64,000 nt of DNA from Microstegium vimineum (Eukaryota; Streptophyta; Magnoliopsida; Poales; Poaceae). The stretch is taken from positions 41,554,718 to 41,618,717 of the forward strand of contig CM039133.1 of NCBI GenBank assembly GCA_022036555.1. The letters are read 5' to 3'. The notes under the pieces were generated by a model. The model saw only the letters and a program-made list of their open reading frames with translations. It was not told the DNA's origin and did no database searches. Shown piece after piece: positions 1 to 11,485 of the stretch; position 1 is the first letter of the stretch; each line of letters begins with the position of its first letter. Both the position numbers and the translations under genes were made by a program.

Positions 1-1066
1 CCTAGCACCACCGGACCGTCTAGGTGATGTCGATCACCAAGAGTAACAAGCCTTGATCTTCACTTGACTCACTCAAGCTTCACAACTAAAAGATGCACAC
101 TTGAACTCTTGGATGAACTAGAGGAGAGGATGGATGGATTCGCGAATCGATCTCTCACTCTATGGCTCTTGCTCTCTTCCCAACCTTCTCAACAAACTCA
201 GCAACTGAAATGAGCAAAGGCAAGGTTGGAGAGAAGAGTGAGGAGCTATAAATAGTCCCTCAGAAAACTGCCTCGGGCTAGCACTTTAAGTTGGCGATGG
301 ACGCTCCGACGCCTAGGCGACGGACGGTCCATCGCCCTGCCCAACGGCTAGTTCTGCACACTAATTTGGGCGACGGACGCTCGTGCGCAGTCCGATGGAC
401 GCTGAGGCATCAGCGTTCGACGCCCCTTTACGTTTTGCACTGAAAACAAGCCCACTGTAAGGCCGACAGACGCTACCCTAGCGTCTGACGCCTAGGCGAC
501 GGACAGCGTCCGACGCCCTCTGAAACTCAGAGGCTCAAACTGGGTGGCCGACGGACTCTACGTCATCCTGACGTCAGCGTCCGACGCCATCGTCCGACGC
601 GACGGACAGCGTCCGGCGCCTCCAGACTCAGCGTCCGACGCCCAATAAACTTCTTTTTCAACTCCGGTTTTCGTCGCGATGAATTTGGAAGAAGTTCTTG
701 GCTATCTTACGGTCACCATAGGCTTGCTTAGAGCTAAAGAAGTCAAGTGTGCACCACACCTAAGTCATGAAGCTTTCCTAAGTCAAGCTACTAGTCTCAA
801 CCCCTCTTGATAGTACGGTCAAAGATTAAATAGAAGCCTTATCTATTTCTAAGTGCCCTTCATCACCTTATGGCACTTAACCTATCATTCTAGGGTCTTC
901 ATCTCTTTTTGAAATCCGAAACGATATCCATCTTGAGGGCTAAGTGATGACCATTCATGATGATCACTATGGCTAAGCTACGCATAGCCTCTGCAAAACA
1001 CACGTTAGCCATAATAATCGCTAATTGCCGTTAATCACCGAAACCAACTAGGGCCATGATTCTTCA
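1..1066 (-). repeat. 3' LTR of E1 (partial)
   Basis: This matches 11951-13018 almost base for base, starting with cctagcaccaccggaccgtc and ending ...gattcttca. The terminal CA on the plus strand is the TG start of the LTR in element orientation. About 470 bp of the U5 side, corresponding to 11486-11950, lies left of the window. It contains a run of G/C-rich words (gacggacgct, gcgtccgacgc) at about 290-650. Confidence 0.93.
246..356 (-). promoter_or_regulatory. E1 LTR core promoter: TATA-like box plus MSA-like word (second copy at 12195-12305)
   Basis: On the minus strand a TATA-like word (ctatttatag) lies at 246-255, and 12195-12204 in the other LTR. About 85-100 bp upstream of it, the plus-strand sequence at 340-350 reads CCCAACGGCTA. 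This is a perfect match to the plant M-phase-specific activator consensus YCYAACGGYYA, in reverse orientation to the element. The same word is at 12289-12299. The G/C-rich words extend further upstream in U3. Promoter activity is inferred from position. Confidence 0.6.
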
Positions 1067-1079
1067 ATCTCCCCTTTTT
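1067..1079 (-). other. Polypurine tract of E1
   Basis: The minus strand reads AAAAAGGGGAGAT immediately before the TG of the 3' LTR. This is the usual plus-strand primer position and very like other SIRE tracts. Confidence 0.85.
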
Positions 1080-1608
1080 GGTGATTGACGACAATAACTC
1101 CTCGAGTATGGATATAAGAGTGAAAGGTTAGGATTTTGGTGACTTGGAATGGTTGATCAAGGGTTAGTGAATTTGTAATGAAGCAAACTTGCTCATCCAA
1201 ACCAAATCACAAACATGGTACTCATGAATATGAATATTAAGCGAAGTACCTCATGATATTCTCAACCATATATCGGAGTAAGATGCGGAAGCTCAATTAC
1301 CATTAGATCTTAGAGACATATCATGAACAAGAGACAACTCACACCATATATTAGTGAAAAACAAGAGAATGTCTCGCAAGCACAAGTATCTCACAAGCAT
1401 CATTCATCACACATATACACAAATGCAATCGAATAGACATGATGCCATGAGTACGGCGGATTAAAGACATACAAAGAAACGAATCCCTCCCCCTATCTCT
1501 ATACTCGACTCTCTCCCCCCCTTTGGCGTCGAGCACCAACAACTAAGCATCCGGGGCTAGAGAAGAAGACGAAGAAGCCGCAGCCTGACGATCGAGCATG
1601 ATGAAGTC

Positions 1609-4248
1609 CTAAAGATCTGACTCGTCAGACTCAACATCTGCCTCAGCCGCTGTAGGTGTAGGCGCAGCTGGGGTGACCTCTGGAGCTGACCCTGGAAGCT
1701 CTGGAGCTGCTGACTCAACTAGCTCCCCCTGAGGGTCAGCTGGTGCCTCGGATGGTCCTGCCTCTGACGTAACGGGTCTGGGAGCCCGACGAGTGAAGAC
1801 TCGAGGCGGTGGAGGAGTAGATATCGCCAAAGCGACCAGAGATACGGCTGCCACAAGCTCTGCTGGCTGGGACTGAGGTGGAGTAGATACTACCACTATA
1901 ACAGCCTCGTCCTGCTCCTGTGTCTGAACTGGGGTCTTTGGCTCAACTGCCTCAACTGCTACTGAGATCGCATCTGTCTGAACTGCAGCTGGAGGAGTGG
2001 TGAATGTCTACGTGGATTGGTCTGGTGCGATCTCCGATGAGGCAACTGAAGAAAGGTAAGTGCCCGTCACCGGAAGATCCACCTCAACCTCTGGAGCGTG
2101 TGTGTCTAGCTAAGAGGCTCCGGGAGAGTCATCGCCTGTGATCTCCAAGTAAGAGGCTGAAAGGTCACGCGAGGCCTCTGTAATGGTGGTTCCGCGGATA
2201 GGTGTGAAGCCTGTCTGAAGCTCACCGAGCGAAGCCAACCATGAGGACACCTGGGTCCTCGGAGACTGACACTCTGGAGAGGCAGGTGCCTGGAAGGGTG
2301 GAGCGACTAGTGCATGACCCTGCTGTCCTCCTGATGGTAATGCTGGAGTCGGTACCACGACCACTGACAGTTGCTGCTGAGAGACCCCGGACATCTGATG
2401 TTGTGGAGTGACGGTATGTCCGGAGGTCGAGCCAAGGAGACGCTCAAGAAGCATAGTCTGAGTCTTCTGAATTTCAGCCTGCTGCATCTGATACGCTAGG
2501 AACTGGCGCTGAAACTCATCCAGCCGGGCCTGAGTCTGAGCTTGAGCCGCAAGCTGCTGAGCTGTGAGTCTCCGAACATCTGCAGCCTGCCACCTCTGCC
2601 TGTTGTGACTGCTCCTCCTGCATGCTCGTAAGTAGGGAAAGAATAGTGGCCTCTGAGGTGCCTGAACCTGGAGCTGGAGCTGAAGCTGACCCTCCTGCCT
2701 CATGATCATGAGACATCGATGCGTAATCGGGCATGGGCCTGTAGTCCTCATCAGAGCTGTCAGAGTCCAGGTCCTCTCTGTAGGCAGCCTCGGCGGTGGT
2801 GTCAATCTGAGCATCAAGATCCATAAGCTCTGCCTGGGCGATCTGCTCAACTGTGGCGTCAGTGTCCTCTGCCGACTGAGGTATGCTCTGCTGTCTGGTC
2901 GGTATGCTCTGCTGGGCGAGGCAGGTTCCCATGGATGACCAACTGGCTCATCGAGTAGACGGGGAATTCAGTAGCTGACCTGCTAAGAGTGACACATAGA
3001 GATCCAGATCGAGTCGTGGCCACTACCAGGTATGAAATCCAATGTGCAAACTGTAGCTGCCAGTGTCCTCTGAACCTTGCAGCGATGATGTCCTCAAGAT
3101 CGCTGACTATCAAATCCCAAAGATCAAACTTCTCTTTCCGGATGATATGAGCAAGTAGCCATAGCTGAAGACGGGTAATAGTGTCCCGGGCTCCAATCCG
3201 GGGAAGAATGGTACGTGTGAGTATCTCATGGAGAATTCGAGCAAGAGGTGTGAGGTCTCTCGGAGTGCGGCTTGAACACTCGGTGAAAGGTAGCTAGAAA
3301 CACAGCCTCACGTAATCTGTAGATGGCACTATTCCATCGTGAGGTGGCGAGGTGCCTCCTGATCCCCATAGCACAAACTGTGAATCTTCGTAGAAGAGGA
3401 CTCTAAGTGGAAAAGCTCTCTGAATTGAGTTGCTTGACCCTGAAGTCGCGGCCTTTAAAGCCGAAGTGAAAGAACTCGTGGTCAGGGGAGATCCACAGAG
3501 ATGCATAGAACTGATAGACCTAGTCCTTCTGATAAGCACCAGATCGTCCCATCAAATCAGTCAGGCCCTGAATATACTGCAAGTGTTGGAGAATCTCTGG
3601 ACCACCGACACCCTCTATGTGAGCAGGTGGGCAAACTCTGTGAGCCCTAAGGGGAGCGTCGGTCTCAACGTACGCTCTGTAGAAATCCTCGTGGATAGTG
3701 GTATAGAAGTCACGTCCAGCACGGGAGTCCCTCTGAGCGGGGAACCAAGACTGAAAGTCCACGAAGCGGAGTAGCTAGACCTGCTTGGCTGTGAGAACCC
3801 TGACCCAATGCCTCACTGGATCTGGTAGTTGAGGTCCGGGAGGACTAGGAGGAGCTCCAGAGCCTCTAGAACATGTAACTCTGCGACTCATCAGCTCCCC
3901 AATCGAAGAGTGGCTCGCGGCCTCTGTCTGCTCAGTCTCTGGAACTGGCTCTGCCTCCTCTGGCTCAGTAGCCTCTGCGGGCTCTATCTCTGGACGCGTA
4001 GGGGACTCACGACACGCTCCACGGCAAGGCGAGAGCCTCAAACCGGCGCGACGTCCACCTCACTCCACGATCTCTGCGGCCTCTGCCACTGCAACTGCTG
4101 CTGCTGAATCTGGATCCATCAGTGGCCTCTTGCGCTTCTTGGAAATAACCTTTTGCTTGCCCCTTCCCCGATCAGTGGGTGGACGCTGTGGAGGTGGAGG
4201 GTCACCACCACTACCGGGAACTGGACCGGCGTTCTTCGTTCTTGCCAT
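1609..4248 (-). pseudogene. Env-like/ORF3 protein of a SIRE-type element, degenerate
   Basis: Reading starts at an ATG at 4248 with MARTKNAGPVPGSGG, a start typical of the ORF that grass Opie/Maximus elements carry between RNase H and the 3' LTR. Its function is not established. A basic stretch (KQKVISKKRKR) follows, then proline/glutamate-rich, globular and glutamine-rich coiled-coil regions (about 2380-2620), and an acidic proline-rich end at 1609-1896. In-frame stops occur at about 4057 (TGA), 3772, 3517, 2110 and 2008 (all TAG). At least one frameshift is present near 2550-2850 and the 3300-3500 part is also shifted. About 880 codons would be covered. No clear signal peptide or membrane segment is visible, so 'envelope' is only a label. 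Confidence 0.72.
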
Positions 4249-5078
4249 AGACATACACCGGATAAAACCAACTGTCACTGTCAAGAGATCCTCAACTATC
4301 AAATCACAAACTCACTGCCCACTGCCAACTGACACTCAGCAAAACAACCCTCTGTCAAATCCAAGCACAAACACTGTAAGTGTGGCTCTGAAAGCCCTGG
4401 ACTGACACCCTCGAGGCTTTGCCTCGTTCCTTACTTGAGGGCTTTTCCCCGAGTTCACTGTCACTGTTTCTGACACACTGACCCTGTTCGCATAGATAGA
4501 TAGGAATATATAACATGTAAGCATATAATGAGAGATGAGAATATCTAATGGGTGAAGCATGAGATAGGTAAGTAAAAGATCGTTCTCTGTCCATTTCCAT
4601 ACCTCTGACCAAGTAACTTAGAAAAGAGAAGGAAAGATGTCTCGGTCAATCTCAAAGCACAATCTGCAACCTAAAAAGGATATGCAAAGTGGTGGTTTAG
4701 GTAAAGGAAGGAGAAGGGGGGATCAGCACCATGAGAAGGGGAAATGCAAGGCAACAATTCACCTTAGAGATCCAGGGAGGACCTCAGGGGAATCCTGGAA
4801 GGACACCCAAGCAAACATCGGGAGAAGGGGGTTCTCTGCTTGGCCAAAACGAACAGGGCAGAGGGGAGGTCTCCGGTGAGCGGTGAAGGCGGCGCTGGGC
4901 GTGGGGCGGCGGCACCGGAAAGGGCACACCGGCGAGGGCAGGCGCGGCCCTGGGTGAGCGGGCAGTGCAGAGGATTAGCGGCGGCGGCGAGAGGCAGTTA
5001 AGGTTCGGGAGATGCGGGCGGCGACGGTGTACGGAAAGGAAGAAAAACTGACCGAGAGAGGGAGAGAAGAGACGGGGG
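4249..5078 (-). other. Leader between the U3-like module and the env-like ORF
   Basis: This is a noncoding stretch in element orientation. It is GC-rich at 4860-5030 and purine/pyrimidine-biased elsewhere, with no long ORF matching a known retroelement protein. If the module upstream is a promoter, this would be the 5' untranslated leader of an env-like transcript. Confidence 0.4.
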
Positions 5079-5515
5079 TTTTTTTTAAAAAAAATTGCGC
5101 CTTAAGTTCGCGACGGACGCTCCGACGCGGAGCGACGGACGCTCCGTCGGACTGCGACGGACGCTGGACAGCGTCTGACGGGATCGTTCGTCGGTCTACC
5201 AGAACAGGTTTGAAACGCCCAAACGCATTGACCGTGTCGGACGCTCCGCGACGGGCGCTGGGGAGCGTCTATCGCCCTGCAAACAGGCAATGTTCAGTCT
5301 CCGGACGATCGCGACGGACGCTGAGGCATTTGTCGCCAAGCGTCCGTCGGCAGCGTCCAACGCCCTTTAAAATATAATTTTTCAAATTTGATTTTTGCAT
5401 CTTTCTCCCAAACAAGTTCCAATCCAAATAAGATCCAAATAACACCTGATTGAACTTGATATGAGAACCATCTCTCAAACTCTCCTTTTCAAATAGTTTG
5501 CCATAGGCTTAGATT
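5079..5515 (-). promoter_or_regulatory. LTR-U3-like module inside E1, with a T8A8 TATA-like palindrome at 5079-5094
   Basis: On the minus strand this segment repeats, in the same order, landmarks of the E1 LTR U3: a 'gcctatgg' block, 'aaagggcgt..gacgct', 'atgcctcagcgtcc', 'cagggcgat', then 'gcgtcggagcgtcc' and 'aacttaa'. Where the LTR then has its TATA box, this segment has eight T followed by eight A, then a similar 'ctcttctctcc'. It lies 830 bp upstream of the env-like start. The resemblance is seen directly. Promoter function is inference; a relic of another LTR is the alternative. Confidence 0.5.
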
Positions 5516-5844
5516 TAGTTTTAGCTCAAAATATTCGAATGGAAGCACCAAGGAGGCATCATATGGACACAAGAGGGGTAAAAAGGTGTCTTGAGCTTGG
5601 AATGCTCCCCCTAAGTGGACGAACACAGAGGATGCTCAAACTTAACCAAAAAGAAACGGAAAACAACCCATGCAAATGCAATGCATTACAAGAATTTAAA
5701 TCTAGGTTGCTTGCAACTTTAAACCATGAATTGGACTTCTTCACACGTTCAAGAACGGTTATTCCAACCATGTTAGCCAAGCCTATGTGCATTACTAAAA
5801 TAACATGATTAAATTACATAAGATGCTAGGTGGTTCACACAAGA

Positions 5845-7304
5845 TCATTTTTTAGTGAAGTTTGAGTGATCAAGCACATTCAACTCGCTTCTCAACCTAC
5901 AAAAGGTTGCTTCATCGAGAGGTTTAGTGAAGATATCCGCCAATTGATTTTTGCTAGAAACTCCCACTAGTGTGATGTCTTTCCTAGCCACATGATCTCT
6001 AAGAAAGTGATGGCGAATATCAATGTGCTTGGTGCGAGAGTGTTGAACCGGGTTATTTGCAAGCTTTACGGCGCTTTCATTATCAAACAAAAGTGGAACA
6101 TCTTTAAAAATCACGTCGTAATCAAGTAGTGTTTGGGACATGTATAAGATTTGTGCACAACTAGCTCCCATGGCTATGTATTCCGCCTCGGTGGTAGACA
6201 ATGCCACACTATTTTGCTTCTTTGAGGACCAAGAAACAAGTGATCTTCCTAGCAAATGGCAACCGTCGGAGGTACTCTTCCTATCAACCTTACACCCGGC
6301 ATAATCTGAAGCAAAATAGCCACAAAGTAGGAAGGGAGCTCCTTTGGGATACCAAAGGCCAATGCTAGGGGTGTGCCTTATGTACCTAAGGATTCTTTTA
6401 ACCGCACTTAGATGCGATTCCTTAGGGTTTGCTTGAAACCTAGCACACATACACACACTAAACATGATATCCGGCCTAGATGCGGTGAGGTAAAGTAAAC
6501 TACCGATCATTGAGCAGTAAAGAGTTTGGTCTATCGGTTTACCTCCCTCATCGAGATCGAGATGCCCATTGGTAGGCATTGGGGTCTTGATTGGCTTGCA
6601 ATCCTCCATCTTGAATTTCTTGAGCACATCATTAGTGTACTTCTCTTGAGATATGAAGGTGCCCTCCCTCAATTGCTTCACATGGAAGCCAAGGAAGAAG
6701 GTTAGCTCGCTAATCATCGACATCTCGAACTCCTTGGACATTAATGCACCAAATTCCTTGCTATGATCTTGGTTTGTTGACCCAAATATAATGTCATCGA
6801 CATACACTTGGCAAACAAAGATCTCTCCATCTAGCACCTTGGTGAAGAGTGTGGTATCCACTTTCCCGATCTTGAAGCCCTTCTTGAGTAGGAAGTCCCT
6901 TAGCCTCTCATACTAAGCTCTTGGAGCTTGCTTCAAACCATAGAGTGCCTTGGACAACCTATACACATGATTAGGACAATTGGGGTCTTCAAACCCGGGA
7001 GGTTGTGAGACAAAAACAAGTTCATTGATGAAACCATTTAGAAAGGCACTCTTCACATCCATTTGAAAAAGTTTCATTTTATGATGTGAAGCATATGCCA
7101 AAAGGATACGAATGGCTTCTAGTCTTGCAACCAGTGCAAAGGTCTCCCCAAAATCCAAGCCTTCAACTTGGGAGAACCCCTTTGCCACCAATCTTGCCTT
7201 GTTCCTCACAACCACACCTTAATCATCTTGCTTGTTCCTAAACACCCACTTGGTGCCAATGATTCTTGCTCCTTTGGGCTTTTCTACTAGTGCCACACTT
7301 CGTT
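5845..7304 (-). pseudogene. pol: E1 reverse transcriptase and RNase H (broken)
   Basis: The RT part starts near 7300 and includes VVRNKARLVAKGF, the 'MDVKSAFLNG' block, 'YGLKQAPRA' and the catalytic YVDD at about 6800, all intact. RNase H follows, with DYAGCKVDRKSTSDG and the 'ALSTTEAEYIA' block, and 'TKHIDIRHHF' and 'LADIFTKPL' near the end. In-frame stops replace residues at about 7304 (FT*NEVW), 7217 (before GVVVRNK) and 6913 (RA*YERL, where Trp is expected). The last is a TGG to TAG change. The stop at 5845 is close to the usual end of Copia pol. Confidence 0.9.
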
Positions 7305-9065
7305 CTAGGTGAAGTTGTTCAACTCTTCATGCATGGTGTTCACCCAATCCGGATACGCAAGTGCATCCTCCACACTAGAGGGCTCAACAAAGGAAACAAA
7401 AGAGTGATGCTCAACATAAGAAGCAAGTTTAGATCGAGTTGTTACCCCCCTTGATGGACTCCCTATGATGAGGTCTTGTGGATGAGCTTGAAGCATAGGT
7501 GTAGATCTTCTATCAATCACTTGGGGAGGAGGTTGTGGTGCATCAACATCACTAGCTTGAGCCTCGGGTTGATCTTGAGGGATGAAGGTATCTTCTTGTG
7601 CTTCCCTCACTTGTTCATCAACTTGAGGCGTGTGAGGTGGAGAGGGTACTTGATTTGCATCGTCTTCAACTTCTTCCACCTCTAGTGGGTTGATTGCACC
7701 AACGGGCATATTCTTCATAGCCTCCCTCAAGGGTTCATCACCTACATCATCAAGATTCTCATGCTCTTCTTGAGAGCCATTAGTTTCATCAAACTCCAAG
7801 TCATATGTTTCTTCAACTAGGCCGGAGGCTTTGTTAAATACTCGATATGCCTTGGATTTAAGAGAATAACCAAGTAAGAAACCAATGTCACATCTCCTTT
7901 GGAACTTGCCCAAGTGTTGGCGCTTCTTGTAGATGTACACTTTGCATCCAAACACTCGGAAGAAGGTTCTTCCCATTCACAAGCTCATAGGGGGTCTTCT
8001 TGAGAAGCCTTTGAATAAAGAGCCGGTTGGCCGCATAGCATGCGGTGTTGATTGCTTTGGCCGAAAACTTCTCGGGGGTGTTGTATTCATCAAGCATTGA
8101 TCTTGCAAGAGTAATTAGTGTCCGGTTCTTCCTCTCTACTACACCATTTTGTTGTGGGGTATAGGTGGCGGACACCTCATGCTTGATCCCATCTTCATCA
8201 CAATAGTCTTCAATCTTGGTGTTCACAAACTCGGTCCCATTGTCACTTCTTATCTTCTTGATCTTCACATCAAACTCATTTTGGGCTCTAGTTGCAAACT
8301 TCTTGAATATTGATTGAGTCTCTCCCTTGTCTTGAAGAAAGAACACCCAAGTGTACCTAGAGTAGTCATCAACTACCACCAAGCAAAAGAGATTACCCCC
8401 AAGACTAGCATAGGTGGTAGGTCCAAATAGATTCATGTGGAGTAGCTCTAGGACTCTTGAGGTTGACATGAAGGCTTTGGTTGGATGTGTGTTGGCCACT
8501 TGCTTGCCGGCTTGACATGCACTACACAATTTTTCCTTCTCAAACACCACATCCTTCACTCCTCTAACCATCTCCTTCTTGACAAGCTTCTTCAAAGTTG
8601 ACATTCCCACATGTGCTAATCTTCTATGCCATAGCCAACCCAAAGAACTCTTGGAGAACTTTGCAAACTAGCTTCATTTGAGGTGAAATCTACTAAGTAG
8701 AGATTGTTGTGCCGAAACCCTTTGAATATCAATGATGAGTCTTCCATCTTGGTCACAACTACCTCATTTGGAGTGAAGAGACATTGGAAACCAAGATCAC
8801 ATAGTTGTCCCACCGATAGCAAGTTGAAGCTCAAAGATTGCACTAGCAAGACATTTGATATTGATTGATCATGGGAGATTGCCACTTTGCCTAGGCCTTG
8901 CACTTTGCCTTTTGAATTGTCCCAAAGGTAATCTTGTCTTGTCCTTCACAATCTTTCTCAAGTGTGGTGAACATCCGGGAGTCACCGGTCATATGTTGAG
9001 TGCATCCACTATCTATCACCCAATGACTTCCACCGGTCTTGTAGTTCACCTACACATACAAGAGA
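7305..9065 (-). pseudogene. pol: E1 aspartic protease and integrase (broken)
   Basis: The protease active site reads IDSGCTQHM on the minus strand (Asp-Ser-Gly codons at 9005-9013); stops and a shift follow before 8903. The integrase zinc-binding part is visible as HRRLAHVG and CSACQAGK. In the core, the motif normally HMDLFGP reads HMNLFGP (about 8430), so the first catalytic Asp is Asn. The second (IRSDNGTEF) and the Glu (NGVVERKN) are kept. A frameshift near 7960 separates the core from the C-terminal part (7305-7976: FRVFGCKVYIYKK, GFLLGYS). The acidic linker that follows leads into RT. Confidence 0.88.
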
Positions 9066-11433
9066 TCAAGCTTTTTGTTTAGGCACCCATTGAGTACGGG
9101 AGCCCATTGCTTTCTCTACGAATGACTTAGCTACCCAAAGTGTCCTTGGTCTATTCTTGTTGGGTGGTCCTAAGAACACAACAAGTGGCTTGCCCTTGAC
9201 ATCCTTGTTGATGATATAGTGAGCATTGTATGCAAAAGGCCTAGTGTGCTTGGGCAAGGGTTGTGGAGGTGGAGTCACACAATTGTGAGAAAAGTGTCCT
9301 TGCTTACCACACTCAAAGCATGTCTTCATCTTTGGCTTTGGCTTTTCTTGATAAAAGTACTTGGCTTGTTGTTGATATTGAGCTTTGGCTTTAGCTTTGG
9401 CTTCTTCACTTGAGCGAACTTGTAGCCAAGACCGTCTTTGTCATTCTTCATGACAGTGTTCATAAGAAGCTCACTTTGAAGATTGTGGCCCTTAGTGAAC
9501 CTCTCCATTCCAATGGCTAGATGGTTCTTCTCATTCTTTAGTTTCTTGTTCTCTTCTCTAAGCATATCAACTTCAAGTTCCACATTATAGTCTTCATCTT
9601 GTGACTCAATCACAATTGACTTGGTTGACTTGAGCTTGATAAGATCTTGCTTGAGCTTTTCATTCTCATTCTTGATCTTCATATATTTATTGTAGTTATC
9701 TGCCACAACCACTTGCTTGCCTTTGCACTTAGGCTCTTGCTCAATGGGCTCAACAATTAAATCATCACAAGAAGTGCCAATGTCAATCTTGACAATGGGG
9801 TTAGCAACAATAGGCAAAGTATCCTCAAGACATTCATTAGCTATAAGGAGAGTATCATAGTTCATCTTTACTTCAGTGTACTCATCCCTAAGCTTGATGT
9901 ATTTTTCTCTAAGCTCTTGTGATGTCCTCTCTAGCTTATCATGTTTCTCTTTTAGCTCTTTTAGAGAGGATTTGAGCTCCCTAGAATGTGAGGATAAGGA
10001 TTTGTTTTCACTAATTAGCTCATCACTAGCATTGGATGTTGTTTCAAGTTTCTCATGCAAGTCATCATTTTCTTTTTCAAGTTCTTCATTTTTAGCTTGC
10101 TCCTTCTTCACAATTTTAGTATACTTAGTGAGCAACTTTATGAGTTCATCATAAGAAGGAGCTTTGTATACTTTTTCACTTTCACTACCACTATCATCAC
10201 TATCCTCTACTTTGGATTGTACCTTCCGGTCACCCTTAGCCATAAGGCATAGGTGTGTAGAGGATGTAGTGGAGGAAGACGGTGGTGGTGGAGGAGGCAA
10301 TGTAGTCCCAATGACTAGAGCGGCCACCTTCTCATCTTCACTTTCATCACCGGATGACTCACTTGAGTCTTCGATGTCGGTTAACCAATCACCAACAATG
10401 TATGCCTTTCCATCGTTCTTCTTGTGGTGTTGGAACCTCTTCTTCTTGAAGCCTTCTTTCTTCTTGTGAGGCTTCTCATCTTCGCTTGACTCATCTTTTT
10501 GCTCTTTGCCATTTTTGTACTTCTTCTTGTACTTGTCCTTCTTGGGCTTGGTACAATGGTGATCTAGATGGCCAAGATCACCACAATTGAAGCAATCCAT
10601 TTCCGACAATGGCTTCCTCTTGTTGCTAGTGAAGAACTTCTTCTTTCTTGAATCAAACTTGACACCACTCTTGTTTAGCTTCTTTAGCATCTTGGTGGTC
10701 TTCTTCACCATTAGAGCAATGTTGGAGTCATCATCTTCACTTGAGCTATAATACTCCATCTTTTACTTGCCCGAGTCATGACTAGCTTTGAAGGCCAAGT
10801 CTTTCTTCTTGGTGGATGATGAAGCTTCTTCTTCTTTGTTGATGTGCATGTACATCTCATGTGCATTGATCTTTCCCAAGACTTGTGTTGGTGTATATTT
10901 GGAAAGATCACCTTGATGCAATACTGTCACAATGTTGGCATACATGCCAATGGGAAGCACACAAAGAATCTTTCTCACAACATCGGCTTCATCCATTTGC
11001 TTTAACCCAAGTGCATTCAATTCTTCTATAAGAACATTTAAGCGTGAGTACATTTCATTTGCATTTTCATGAGCAAGCATGGTAAAACATTCATCTTATT
11101 CATGACTAAGTGATATCGCTCTTCCCGCTCGCTCTTTGTGCCCTCATGAAGAGCACAAATGTTCTTCCACAACTCATGTGCGGTCTTTGAAGTTCGCACA
11201 CGGTTGAACACATCTTTGCCAATGCCCCTAAAGAGAGTGATCCGGGCTTTGGCATTCCACTTCTCATAGTGGACCACATCACCGAATGGTTCTCCGTCAT
11301 AGGCCGCAAAACTATCGGTGGCGGCTTTGAGCACACCAACATCTAAGTCTTCGAGGTAAGACTCCATACGCACTTTCCAATATGGAAAGTCGTCTCCATC
11401 AGACATGGGCGGCGGTCCATCCCCCTGGGACAT
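9066..11433 (-). pseudogene. gag: E1 Gag with coiled-coil extension and two zinc knuckles (broken)
   Basis: The start chosen is the ATG at 11433 (MSQGDGPPPMSDGDDF), just inside the PBS. The capsid-like part (YWKVRMESYL, ELWKNICALHEG) shifts frame near 11060-11080 and meets a stop at 10763. A 477-codon segment (9326-10759) then holds a first CCHC knuckle (CFNCGDLGHLDHHC, about 10594-10553), a charged region, and a long Glu/Lys/Leu-rich predicted coiled coil (about 9480-10120). A second knuckle (CFECGKQGHFSHNC) lies at about 9320-9279 in another frame. The last part (KAMGSRTQWVPK) leads to the protease. The extra length is typical of SIRE Gag. Confidence 0.88.
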
Positions 11434-11470
11434 CTTGCTCTTGGCGGTTAAGCCTAAATTAGAGCAACAC

Positions 11471-11483
11471 GGCTTTGATACCA
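11471..11483 (-). other. Primer-binding site of E1
   Basis: The minus strand reads TGGTATCAAAGCC two bases after the end of the 5' LTR. It is complementary to the 3' end of initiator tRNA-Met, with one change (A for G) from the usual TGGTATCAGAGCC. Confidence 0.88.
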
Positions 11484-11485
11484 AT

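Noticed and set aside
4234..4248. The env-like ORF begins MARTK, identical to the first five residues of histone H3
   Set aside because: The similarity ends after five residues and the rest is Pro/Gly-rich. It is a short coincidence, and such starts are usual for this ORF in grass SIRE elements.
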